From: Gracilaria gracilis
Taxonomy: Eukaryota > Rhodophyta > Florideophyceae > Gracilariales > Gracilariaceae
NCBI GenBank assembly: GCA_030374805.1
Contig: JARGSG010000025.1
Location: 744,001 to 808,000, forward strand
Reading direction: 5' to 3'
DNA length: 64,000 nucleotides
In this document: positions 49,602 through 58,604 of the stretch, in pieces
Numbering within the stretch: position 1 is the stretch's first letter
How the letters are laid out: the number at the start of each line of letters is the position of its first letter
The notes under the pieces: model-generated
Seen by the model: only the letters and a program-made list of their open reading frames with translations
The model's database searches: none
What the model was told of the DNA's origin: nothing
Program-made: the position numbers and the translations under genes

Positions 49602-51221
49602 ATGGCGCCCGCCACTCCGGCCGTCACGAGGAAGGCCGTGTACGGCCGCGCGGCCGTGGCAAGCTCGCAGCCGTTGGCGACGTCGGCCGGGCTGCAAATC
49701 TTGCATAACGGCGGCAATGCTTTCGACGCCGCCATCGCAGTGGGCGCCACGCTGGCCGTCACCGAGCCGTGTTCGAATGGAATCGGCGGCGATTTCATTG
49801 CCTTGTGCGATGACAACGTCAGCGTCACAGCCGTGCTCGGTATAGGAGCCGCGCCGGCGGCTATCAGTCCGTCGTTGTTCCCGCCGCAGCCGGTACCGCT
49901 CGACTGCGTGCATACCATCACTGTGCCCGGCACGATTGCCGCCTGGGTTGATGTCAAGGAGCGTTTCGGATCTACCAAACTTTCGCTGTCAGACTGCTTG
50001 CAGCCGGCTATTCGGGCCGCCAGGGACGGCTTTCCGCTCGGAGAGACTACGGCGTACTACTGGAAGCGTAACGAAGACATTCTGAGGGAAACCATGAACG
50101 GCACCGACATGCTGATCAACGACAAGGCCATTGGTTACCATCGCGCGCCGAAGGCCGGTGAGGTGTTTGTCAATAGTGCGCTGGCACGCGTGTTGGAGGA
50201 AGTGGCCGAGAACGGACGCGATGCATTCTACGGCGGTCGTGTGGCAGACGCCATCGTCAACACCATAAGTGAGCTCGGCGGAGTTATGACCAAACAGGAT
50301 CTGGGGCAGCATAAGACTCTGTTCACGAAGCCCATCTCCACTACGTATCGCGGGCGAACGGTGTATGAACCGCCGCCACCGACGCACGGAGTTGTGGCAC
50401 TCATGTGTCTCAACATTCTGGACAAGTACAACATGAGCGAAATGGACGAAGCTGATGCATGGCATGTTATGATTGAGGCGGTTCGTCTGAGCTTCGCGCA
50501 CGCCTCGAAACGCATCGCAGACCCTGAATATGCACGCGACTGCTCAGCAGAACTGATTGACGCATCGTTCTGTGAGCAGCTGCGGCAGCGAATCGACATG
50601 TCACGCCGATGCGATGTTAAGCAGGGCGCGCAAATGCAAAAAGGCGGCACGGTTCAATTCTCCGTGATCGACAGAGAGGGAAATACGGTAAGCGCGGTGC
50701 AGTCCAACTACTGCAACTTCGGCACTGGGCACGTTCCAGAACGGTGCGGGTTCACGCTGCAGAACCGAGGGCTCAACTTCTCGCTGAACGCCCAGGATGC
50801 TAATTGCATTGGCGGAGGGAAGAGATCTTACCATACGATCATCCCGGCCATAGCCAAGCGCGGGGAGTGGAAGGCGGCGATCGGGGTGATGGGGTCGTTC
50901 ATGCAACCGCAGGCTCACGTGCAGGTGCTACACAGCCTGCTGGACAAGGGGATGGACGCGCAGCAGGCGCTGGACAGAAGCCGCTTCCGAGTGACGGGCG
51001 CGTTCTCGGGCGTGGAGAAGGGCATGTGCGACGACGCTGTGCTGGTGGAGGAGGGCTTCTGCGAGAAGGCGAGGCGGGAGCTGGAGCGGAGGGGGCACGA
51101 CTTGCGCGTGGGCGAGCTGGCGGACTTCGGCAAGGGCCATGTGTGCGTGCGGGACGAGGGCGGGGTGGCGATGGGTGGCGCCGACAACCGCGCGGACGGC
51201 GTGGCGATGGCGACTCAGTAA
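49602..51221 (+). CDS. Gamma-glutamyltransferase-family Ntn hydrolase, bacterial-like soluble form
   Basis: 539 aa from MAPATPAVTRKAVYGRAAV; the upstream GTG extension is dropped. Precursor that cleaves itself before a catalytic Thr. KGGTVQFSVIDREGNTVSAV (Thr at residue 350) matches the family's G-G-T site. N-terminal blocks LQILHNGGNAFDAAIAVGA, CSNGIGGDFIAL and the C-terminal IGGGKRSYHTIIPAI and GVMGSFMQPQAHVQVL, VTGAFSG support the family. There is no signal peptide or membrane anchor, unlike typical eukaryotic GGT. The sequence resembles bacterial YwrD-type proteins, which may act on other gamma-glutamyl or acyl substrates, so the exact substrate is uncertain. It is divergent from the F-box gene (374 bp apart) and in a GC-rich block. 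Confidence 0.9.
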   Translation: MAPATPAVTRKAVYGRAAVASSQPLATSAGLQILHNGGNAFDAAIAVGATLAVTEPCSNGIGGDFIALCDDNVSVTAVLGIGAAPAAISPSLFPPQPVPLDCVHTITVPGTIAAWVDVKERFGSTKLSLSDCLQPAIRAARDGFPLGETTAYYWKRNEDILRETMNGTDMLINDKAIGYHRAPKAGEVFVNSALARVLEEVAENGRDAFYGGRVADAIVNTISELGGVMTKQDLGQHKTLFTKPISTTYRGRTVYEPPPPTHGVVALMCLNILDKYNMSEMDEADAWHVMIEAVRLSFAHASKRIADPEYARDCSAELIDASFCEQLRQRIDMSRRCDVKQGAQMQKGGTVQFSVIDREGNTVSAVQSNYCNFGTGHVPERCGFTLQNRGLNFSLNAQDANCIGGGKRSYHTIIPAIAKRGEWKAAIGVMGSFMQPQAHVQVLHSLLDKGMDAQQALDRSRFRVTGAFSGVEKGMCDDAVLVEEGFCEKARRELERRGHDLRVGELADFGKGHVCVRDEGGVAMGGADNRADGVAMATQ

Positions 51222-51706
51222 ACGCGGCTGGCGCCAAAACGCGCGAGCAGCGCCGTGCGCCGAATTACAGCGGCGCGCGCGCCGTTTTGAAAACGCAAAA
51301 TCGGCGCGCTTTTGCGTGCGCGCGTTGGCCGCATCGCACGCGCACGCAGCGCCGCGCCAAAGCTGCAGACGCAGTCTGCGCTGTGTTGCTTCGCGCCAGG
51401 CGCTGCGCCTTCGACCGACCGCCGCTGGTTGCCCCGACACAATAGCCGCTGCTGAGAGCGTATGACGTCGCTTCGCGCGTAGCGCTAGTCTCACGTCCTC
51501 AATATTGTCTACCCGCCACCCCGCTGCCGTCGTGTACCAAAAGGTACCCACCAGCCCCGCACACCGCAGCACCTCGCCCCTTTCTGTCACACACGTTTTC
51601 TTCGCCGCGTAGACAACAACCCACCCCTCCCCACACACGCTCCGTCCTTCTGAATTTTTGTGGTCATTCACGCTTTTTTCGCTGCTGTGCCGCCGCGCTG
51701 TGCATC
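51222..51706. other. GC-rich intergenic region between the GGT-family gene and the BET gene
   Basis: About 0.5 kb. 51230-51460 is CpG-rich with GCGCGC runs; 51480-51700 is pyrimidine-rich and looks like the BET 5' UTR. No gene is seen. Confidence 0.4.
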
Positions 51707-52729
51707 ATGGGCGAGACCGGTAGAAAGAAACAGCGAAAGAGAGAGCCCATTAAGAAGACCGAGCATCTGCCGCCCATTGCCACCGATCCGTCCGTCGCCG
51801 ATGAGCAGTTCCAATTTTGCAAGGCGCTTGTGTCCGAGGTGCTTGACGATGAACAGGCTTTGTCGTTTAGCAAACCCGTCGGTGAGCTATGGGACCCCGC
51901 CGTGCTCACCGACTACTTTGAGAAGATCAAAAACCCCATGGACGTCGGCACCGTGCAGAGTACCTTAATTAATAACGGATACACAAATGATTCTTCGCAC
52001 TTTGATCCCAATCTCTTCCGTCACCAAATTCGTCTGGTTTTCCTCAATGCCATGGATTACAACCAGCGAAGCACTGATTTGCATCGTCTAGCTGCCAAGT
52101 TCATTCACTTTATTGACTCGCGTCTGGCAAGAATTCCCTTGCCCGCCACTAGCCCCGAGTCTGACCAAAATGACAGCGCCTCTCCGCAGTCAGATAGGCC
52201 CTCCTCGGGAAGAACCGACAGGAAGAAGCCCAGGTCCGAGGAGAAGGACGAAGCTGACGACGAGGAAATGACTCCGCAAGACAACGAAGAGGACATGGCT
52301 GTCGAGAAGCTTAAGACTCAAATAGCCGCCATAGAGAAGAAGAAGGCAAAATCAGAAGCAATGCTCGCAGAGATGGAGATCAAGCGTAATATTCCGCTCA
52401 CGTTTGAAGAGAATTCGAAGCTGCGAGATGAGGTGGAGAAGTTGCCGTGGGAGACTGCACAAAAAGTGGTTCACATCCTGCGAAAGTATGTCGATGAGGC
52501 ATTGGACAATATGAGTGAGGAGGACCCTGAATTCGTCACGTTGGAGTTTTCCACGGTCGAGCCAAGGCTCTTGCGTGATATTGAGAGTCTTGTTCGTCCG
52601 GACCCGGCGAAGGAGAGGGAACGGAAGGCTATTGAGCAATTTGAAGAAGAGATTGCGAATGCCAAACGCAAGCTTCGTATGATTGCAGATGGTGAGTCAG
52701 GTAAGAAGAAAGCGAGAAGACGTCGTTGA
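51707..52729 (+). CDS. BET-type protein: one bromodomain plus NET domain
   Basis: 340 aa. The bromodomain (about 33-145) has FCKALVSEVLDDEQALSF, VLTDYFEKIKNPMDVGTVQ and the BC-loop FLNAMDYNQRSTDLHRLAAKF with the acetyl-lysine-binding Asn. A disordered acidic/basic linker follows (about 146-205), then a short coiled coil (about 205-235). The NET domain comes next (about 238-305): IPLTFEENSKLRDEVEKLPW, KVVHILRKYV and FVTLEFSTVEPRLLRDIESL. A basic tail ends GKKKARRRR. One bromodomain plus NET matches plant GTE proteins rather than animal/fungal two-bromodomain BET proteins. It should read acetylated histones in the nucleus and affect transcription. Single exon. Confidence 0.94.
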   Translation: MGETGRKKQRKREPIKKTEHLPPIATDPSVADEQFQFCKALVSEVLDDEQALSFSKPVGELWDPAVLTDYFEKIKNPMDVGTVQSTLINNGYTNDSSHFDPNLFRHQIRLVFLNAMDYNQRSTDLHRLAAKFIHFIDSRLARIPLPATSPESDQNDSASPQSDRPSSGRTDRKKPRSEEKDEADDEEMTPQDNEEDMAVEKLKTQIAAIEKKKAKSEAMLAEMEIKRNIPLTFEENSKLRDEVEKLPWETAQKVVHILRKYVDEALDNMSEEDPEFVTLEFSTVEPRLLRDIESLVRPDPAKERERKAIEQFEEEIANAKRKLRMIADGESGKKKARRRR

Positions 52730-53848
52730 GTGCGGCGAGCTTGTGAGAGAGAAAGTGTGTGGGAGGTGAGTGGAGGGTGTGGGATTGCTGGGACGGCGGG
52801 CGCGTTGGGACGGCCCCAAAATATTGAGTTGCCAAATGCTGCTTTGCCATCTTGTGCTTGAATGTGTCGTGCATGGATATTGAATTGGACGGTGTGTAAC
52901 TATGTTGGGTGTGATTGTCTTGTTTCGATGCGGTTTGCTGCTCACTTTCGAGTTTGTATTGTACAGAGGAAGATCGGCACCGATCGGTGAACATTGGAAA
53001 TAGACAAGTTTGCCTTGGTTTCGCATAGACTTGCTGAAGAGATGCAGGAGGCTTGCGTCTGAGAACACGTGGTTATAGAACACTTTGTGGTTGTATTGGC
53101 TTACAATTAGGATGAGCACTGGTGATGAGCACTTTCTGGGTGTCGTAGTTCATGAGACCTGTTGCCACAGGGAGAGTTTGACTACGAGTGCAGTGTTCGA
53201 CTTTTTGGACGCTTAACTACTAGCTAGTGCCAGGAACTAATTTGGTATTGTAAACGTTCGAGTTGTGGATAACTCAATAAATCCGTCGTTTGTGGGCAGA
53301 AACGTATCGTTGGAGGCTCGATACGGACAGAAAGCTGTGGAATTTAACGTTTCCCGCGCGGAATCATTCTGTGTGACAAGCCTGTCGCTCATACAGGAAA
53401 CGTATAGCAAAGATCCAGCCAAGTTGGCACATTCTTTGTGACTCTTCACTCCAATGAGGAAGGCTCTCCAATATATGGAACGGATGAACATGAGCAACAG
53501 CGAAACTTCAGATAGAAGTTCTGGTGAGCTGAACATGTGTAGGATTAGTCCGAAACAAAGAAATCATTCCCTTGTGTGATGGGGGCCGATGCCATAGCGT
53601 AAGGTTACATAATCTTTGGCAACTGCTCTTTTTCGCTGCTCAATACATGAATAATTTGACGGTTTGACTGTAAAAAGATGGCTGTCTGTGCTATATTATA
53701 GCACAGACTGGGTGTAGGTGGTGCCGCACCACTGGTGCTCAGCGTTTTAAGAAAGGTATCCATACCAAGGGTAGGCGCAAACACATCTGACGAGCACGTC
53801 CGGGCTGAAGGAACTGTTTCTCGCGGAGTGTTACAGGTAGAGTGCGGC
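52730..53848. other. Intergenic region between BET and TBCE genes
   Basis: About 1.1 kb of lower GC than the flanking genes. A minus-strand frame (53237-53536, 99 codons) has no support. A 25-bp palindrome lies at 53684-53708. Confidence 0.4.
53684..53708. repeat. 25-bp perfect palindrome upstream of TBCE
   Basis: GTCTGTGCTATA, one T, TATAGCACAGAC. It lies about 140 bp before the TBCE start codon and contains TATATTATA at its centre. Confidence 0.92.
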
Positions 53849-55408
53849 ATGAGACAGGAATGTGGATTGAGTGTAGGGATGCGAGTGCAAGTGGGAGGGG
53901 ATCGCGGAACTGTAGCGTATGTCGGGCTACTGCAGGGGCATGGAGACGGCGTCTGGATAGGCATCGAATGGGATCGTGTGGAACGAGGCAAGCACGATGG
54001 CACAGTGGACGGAGTTCGGTACTGGCAATGCGATGGACAACGAGGAAGCTTTGTGAAGATGAAAAAGGTGGGCAACGGCGGGCGATGCAGCCTGATTGAC
54101 GCGGTGCGAATGCGATACGTGCAGCAACTTGCGGACGAAGGGTTCAGAAGTAAGTTGACGCAAGTTGGGGGCGGAGTGGTGCAGATAGAAGAGAAGAAAG
54201 TGCCAGGACTGGGCGAGCTTGAGGTGGTGGACGTGAGCCAGCACGGAGTATGCAGCGTGGGTGACGTTAGCGAACTGGAATCAGTGAGCGAAGTGACAGT
54301 GAGCAAGTGCCTGTTGGGTCGAATGAGCGAAGTATGCGAGATTGCGCAGAGGTTGAGGACGGTGCGTTACTTGGACGCGTCCCACAACGTGCTACATGAT
54401 GGCGAGGAGGCAACGGAAGCGCGAGGCGCCAGTGCATTGGAGGAAGCGGTTCTGAACCATTGCAGTGTGAGCTGGGAGGGGGTGGCATACTTGTGCAACA
54501 ACACGCGCGCTTTACGAGTGTTGCGTCTACACGACTGCGGGTTGCAGTCGTTGAACAGTGGCACGTGGATGCGCGCTCGCACGTCGCTGCACGCATTGGA
54601 AAAGGTGGACGTGTCCGGCAACGAGCTACAATGGGAGGACGTGCTAGCACTCGGCGAACTAGCATCGCTCCGCGAAGCGTACGTGGGCAAAAACGGGCTC
54701 AAAGACAGGGCGATAGAGCGCGACGGCGTGTTCCGCGAGTTGCGCGTGCTCAGTCTGTCCGACAACCAGCTGGACGGGTGGCGCGTGATAGACTGGCTCA
54801 ACTCGCTGCCGCAGCTGACGCAGCTGTGGGTGCGCGGCAACGGCATCGTGTCCGAAGACGCGGCCGCGCTCGCGGCGGACCGCGCGCCGCCGGGCCGCCT
54901 GCGCGTGGTGGGTCGCGTGGCATCGCTGCGCAAGCTGGACGGCTCCGCCATCTGCGCCGACGAGCGGCTGTTCGGCGAGCGCCGCTACGCGCGCGAAGTG
55001 GCCGCAGCCGTGCATGCGCTGGGGCTCACGGAGGCGCGCAAGCAACACAGCCGCGCGGACGAGCTGCTGCGCCTCGCGGACGTCGTCTCGACGGCGGCGT
55101 TGGCGACGCCGCGCGCGCCGATGGTGACGCTGCGCGTGCGCGATGAGGGCGGCGGCGGCGGCGGCGGTGACGACGATGATGTGCGCTTCGAGCGCCAACT
55201 GCCGCGCTCCACGCCGCTGCGGCGCGCCACGCGGCTGATCCGGCGCGCTCTGCGTTCGCCGCAGCTACGGCTGGGCGTGCAGCGCCACGCTGCACACGTG
55301 CACTGGCTGTCGCACGACGACGAGCTGCTGCACGCGCCGTTGAGCCAACTGGCGGCGGTGGACGACGCGCTGCGCGAGCACGTCAGTGTAGTGGCGCAGC
55401 CGCTGTAA
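53849..55408 (+). CDS. TBCE: Tubulin-folding cofactor E (CAP-Gly, leucine-rich repeats, ubiquitin-like domain)
   Basis: 519 aa from the ATG at 53849. TBCE acts in alpha-beta tubulin assembly and disassembly. The CAP-Gly domain is at about 5-65 (GMRVQVGGDRGTVAYVG, VWIGIEWDRVERGKHDGTV, GSFVKMKKV). Leucine-rich repeats follow (about 130-350; RYLDASHNVL, ALRVLRLHDCGLQSL, LHALEKVDVSGNELQW, LREAYVGKNGL, LRVLSLSDNQLDGW, LTQLWVRGNGIV). A ubiquitin-like domain ends the protein (about 425-519) and holds a glycine/aspartate run. The three-domain order identifies TBCE. The frame is open 114 bp further upstream to a GTG, but the CAP-Gly starts right after the chosen Met. The second half of the gene is very GC-rich, with Arg/Ala-rich coding. 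Confidence 0.88.
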   Translation: MRQECGLSVGMRVQVGGDRGTVAYVGLLQGHGDGVWIGIEWDRVERGKHDGTVDGVRYWQCDGQRGSFVKMKKVGNGGRCSLIDAVRMRYVQQLADEGFRSKLTQVGGGVVQIEEKKVPGLGELEVVDVSQHGVCSVGDVSELESVSEVTVSKCLLGRMSEVCEIAQRLRTVRYLDASHNVLHDGEEATEARGASALEEAVLNHCSVSWEGVAYLCNNTRALRVLRLHDCGLQSLNSGTWMRARTSLHALEKVDVSGNELQWEDVLALGELASLREAYVGKNGLKDRAIERDGVFRELRVLSLSDNQLDGWRVIDWLNSLPQLTQLWVRGNGIVSEDAAALAADRAPPGRLRVVGRVASLRKLDGSAICADERLFGERRYAREVAAAVHALGLTEARKQHSRADELLRLADVVSTAALATPRAPMVTLRVRDEGGGGGGGDDDDVRFERQLPRSTPLRRATRLIRRALRSPQLRLGVQRHAAHVHWLSHDDELLHAPLSQLAAVDDALREHVSVVAQPL

Positions 55409-55529
55409 GCAGTACGGCGCGCTGTCAGCGCGTGCAGCAGCGCGCGCAATGGCGCGTGCTCACGCGGCCTTGGCGCGCGCGCGCGCACCGCGACCGCGGC
55501 GCTTCGCTACCGCGCGCCCGTAGCGCGTC

Positions 55530-57137
55530 ATGTCGTCGCCCCCGCCTCCGCGCTCCTCGCAGTTGCCGTCGACGCAGGCGGCGCAGCCCGCGGCGACGGC
55601 GGCTGCCGCCGCTGCGGCCGCCGCCGGCGTCGCGGTCGGCCTCGAGCACAAGGCGGCGCCCACGCACTGCCTGCGCTGCGCGTTCCCGCTCGATGCGCAG
55701 CGCAACATCCTGGCCGTGCTGGGCCACCTCAAGGAGATGGTGCCGCACGCCGGCTACACCGTGGAGCACCTCGTGCTGCACGAGCCGCTGTCGGCCGACG
55801 AGCCGCTTTCGCTGTCGCTCGACTTGCGCCGCCTGTCGTCCAAGCGCGCGCGCTCCAGGGCCGACTCCGTGGACGAGCCGCCGTCCAAACGCTCGCTGCC
55901 GTGCCGCCTGTGCGCTTCCAGCTGCTGCTCCACCAGCTCGCTGTGCAAGGCCAACGCGTGCGCCCATCGCGACCGCGGCGAGTCCGTGTCGCGCCCGTTG
56001 CCGCAGTCGCCGCGCGACGATCCTCATCAACATCATCATCACTGTCACCCCACGCCGAGGCGTCGTCATCACCATCATCAACGCGCGCCGCCGCAGCCGC
56101 CGCAGCAGCCGCCGCAGCAGCCGCAGCCGCCGCAGCCGCAGCAGCCGCAGCAGCCGCACACGCAGCAGCAGCCACACGCCCATCGTCAGGTGTTTCCGCT
56201 GGCCGCGTCCGATGTCATCGGTGCCGAGCATCAGGTGTTGCAGCACTCGCAGTCCTTCCCCGCGTCCGAGCGTCCGCTGCGACGCTCACCCAACGACGAC
56301 GATGAGCATAACACCGACAACGCCGCCGCCATGGCCGCAGCTGCCGCCGTTGCCGCCGCCGCTGTCGTCGACTCAATACCCGTGGATCGCGCCGCGCATC
56401 AACCGCCCGACTCACATCACCCCCCGCCCGGTTGGACCGCAGCCTCCGATGCCCAGTTTGACACGCGCGAGCGCATCTTGCCCGGCTTGGACTTTCCGGT
56501 GCATACGGCGCAGATCTCACCGCATCAGCCCACTTCACAGCCGCCGCCGCAACAGCACGCCACGTCCATGCCGCTTGCGCCGCACCCGGCGTCCGCCACG
56601 CACCGTGAAAAGGCCGTGTCGCCGCCTGGCACCCATGCAAAACCCATGCACCGGAAGAACCCCAGCATCGCCACTACTACCACCACCACCAATGCGCTCA
56701 TTGTTGAATCTGCCTCACAACGGCCGGCGCCTAATCTTTATTGCGCCGCGTGCGCCATTAGCTTCAGCAATGAACTCGAGTTGCGCAAGCATCAGTTTAC
56801 CACCCATCGTGACGATAAGATCATCACAAAGACCCCTAATGGCCGTTTTCTTTGTCTAATGCACTCTTGTACGCAGAGCTTTGTAAGACGGCATGTGATG
56901 GAACGCCATTTCAAGACCGTTCACCTGCATGTGCGAGATTTTCCGTGCACTTCATGTGACAAGGCCTTCGCGGACTCGTCTACGCGTGATGCGCATCGTT
57001 CCGCCGTGCACGAGAAGAAAAAACCGTGGGTGTGCCCACAATGTTCTAGTAGCTTTACGCAAAGTTCGTCGCTGGGAAAACACAGAAGACGCTTTCATCA
57101 GGAATCTGCAACCACACACACAGATCCAAAACCATGA
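55530..57137 (+). CDS. C2H2 zinc finger protein, probable transcription factor with poly-Ala, His and Gln/Pro tracts
   Basis: 535 aa; start 121 bp after the TBCE stop on the same strand. Four C-terminal C2H2 fingers are visible (about 402-525): YCAACAISFSNELELRKHQ, FLCLMHSCTQSFVRRHVMER, FPCTSCDKAFADSSTRDAHR and WVCPQCSSSFTQSSSLGKHR, ending near FH. Finger 2 has a longer Cys-Cys spacing. The rest is low-complexity: poly-Ala (about 22-32), a possible Cys pair CLRCAFPLD, a His-rich run, Gln-Pro repeats (about 186-215) and poly-Ala again (about 268-285). The Gln/Pro and Ala tracts come from trinucleotide expansions in a very GC-rich stretch (56090-56180, 56330-56370). Likely DNA-binding nuclear regulator; targets unknown. 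Confidence 0.88.
   Translation: MSSPPPPRSSQLPSTQAAQPAATAAAAAAAAAGVAVGLEHKAAPTHCLRCAFPLDAQRNILAVLGHLKEMVPHAGYTVEHLVLHEPLSADEPLSLSLDLRRLSSKRARSRADSVDEPPSKRSLPCRLCASSCCSTSSLCKANACAHRDRGESVSRPLPQSPRDDPHQHHHHCHPTPRRRHHHHQRAPPQPPQQPPQQPQPPQPQQPQQPHTQQQPHAHRQVFPLAASDVIGAEHQVLQHSQSFPASERPLRRSPNDDDEHNTDNAAAMAAAAAVAAAAVVDSIPVDRAAHQPPDSHHPPPGWTAASDAQFDTRERILPGLDFPVHTAQISPHQPTSQPPPQQHATSMPLAPHPASATHREKAVSPPGTHAKPMHRKNPSIATTTTTTNALIVESASQRPAPNLYCAACAISFSNELELRKHQFTTHRDDKIITKTPNGRFLCLMHSCTQSFVRRHVMERHFKTVHLHVRDFPCTSCDKAFADSSTRDAHRSAVHEKKKPWVCPQCSSSFTQSSSLGKHRRRFHQESATTHTDPKP
56090..56180. repeat. CAG/CCG trinucleotide repeat tract in the zinc finger gene
   Basis: A mixed run of CCGCAG and CAG units encoding Gln-Pro-rich protein. 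Similar triplet runs recur at 55595-55630 and 56320-56370 (poly-Ala). Confidence 0.8.
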
Positions 57138-57519
57138 TCGCGTGTATGTTGCTGCGTTTTTTGTTCTTTGTTCTTATGTTACCTTTCGTTGTGATTTGTG
57201 AATATACCTCAAGCAGTGCACAGAACCAGAATGCTTCGCTTTGGGTGTTGTGCTGCGCTTTCTTATCGAGTAATAGACATACACGCTTAGATGCTATCCG
57301 ATACACAGCGTCTTCGTTTTCAGCTTCCTCTTTAGAGCTTGATGTGGATCATCGATCGTTTCTGCACCAAACAACACTTATGACGCTTGCTAATCTTGGT
57401 ACCAGTCCGTCGCCTTCTTAGTCATAGCTTAAGCAATCGCAATACCTCGTTTGCCAACTACGATTAATGTGTTTTCGTGTAAAGAACTTCGTCCTCTCTG
57501 ATTACCTCTGGGTTAGTTT

Positions 57520-58153
57520 TCATCCCTCGCCGTCCGGAAGTTGCTTCATGGCGTCCAAAACGTCTTGCAGAATCATCGCGGCGGCACCCTACAAAATGAC
57601 ATATCATGTTCAGTCAGCTGCAAGTTCTTCAAGTAGACACGTGAGAAAGTGGGTGTTGTCGATCAGCACATCGAACACTTACCGCATCAACTCTTCGTTT
57701 CCTCAACGTAACGTTGTTACGTTCACTTTTTTTTGCACTTGTCATGAAGACATCTTTGGCCAACACCGTTGTGAAACTCTCGTCCCAGTACGCAACAGCG
57801 CGAAACCCACTTTCAGCCAGCACACGACTAGAATACAAACGTACAAATTGCTGCAACGCTCGGCATTCAGCGCCATGCGGAGCGCGCGGCATGCCAACCA
57901 CAGCACAACTCAGCTGAGATTCATTGGCCAGATACCGCAGCCGGTTGACGTCAGACAAAACGCTTCGCCGGCGAAAGGCGCTGTGTGGAAATGAGATTAA
58001 ACGCGCATTATCGGACAAGGCCACCCCGATATGGCGAGTGCCGACATCCATTCCAAGCAGTGGGCCGCTGCTTTGCTTCACCAGAGCGCAAAAGCTCTGC
58101 AATTCAGATCTTATCATACCATGCGCCTCTCCGATCAAGTTGAACACTTTCAT
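57520..58153 (-). CDS. yqgF: YqgF-family RNase H-fold nuclease (pre-16S rRNA processing or resolvase-like), two exons
   Basis: Spliced: exons 58153-57683 and 57588-57520, 179 aa. The 94-nt intron (GTAAGT...TGTAG) joins KRRVDA to GAAAMILQDVLDAMKQL, restoring the family's final motif. Other motifs are LLGMDVGTRHIGVALSD with the first catalytic Asp, and SCAVVGMPRAPHGAECRALQ. The final Asp is in RKRRVDA. A leader of about 32 residues (MKVFNLIGEAHGMIRSEL) precedes the core, as in plant organellar relatives. Bacterial YqgF matures 16S rRNA ends. A plastid or mitochondrial job is therefore likely, but the leader has no clear targeting motif. The exon-1-only reading would lose the catalytic Asp context, so splicing is well supported. 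Confidence 0.88.
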
Positions 58154-58604
58154 GCCGTTGATTCAGTTCCAGCCACAGACAGCAGTGAGCGCTTTTTGGA
58201 CACTTTGGCTGCATCGATTCGAACGGAGCACTTGCGGTATTCGAGTTGCGCAATGACAGCCGATAAACCCTGTTCGATTAAGAAGCTGGAGCTGGAACCT
58301 TTTGTTGGATAGAGGCGAAGAAAAGTCCTCGCCCCGCCGGCTTTCACCTTCCTACAGTTCGATGGGCACAAAAAAAATTATCATGCAAAGTTAAAGCGTG
58401 GGACGTCGTTCTGCACCGGTAGTATGATGACTACAGGTCCTGGTATCTGTCCGACCCATCTCAGAGTGCACCGATTGCACTGTTATCGGAGATAGGATGC
58501 GTGCATGGATTATATATACAGTAGCATCATGCTGATGAATGCACCACGAGCACGTGCACTACTGACATTGACGCCAACGAGCAGGCCTTGTCCTACACCG
58601 AGTT
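58154..58604. other. Short intergenic region between yqgF and the helical-repeat gene
   Basis: About 450 bp; contains the yqgF promoter. Nothing else is seen. Confidence 0.35.

Noticed and set aside
54460-56246. Long alternative frames on both strands over TBCE and the zinc finger gene
   Set aside because: Shadows of GC-rich coding sequence; the called frames contain recognisable domains.
57134-57421. 95-codon frame with a hydrophobic N-terminus overlapping the zinc finger stop
   Set aside because: Lies in the 3' flank, overlaps the stop codon and has no recognisable mature domain.
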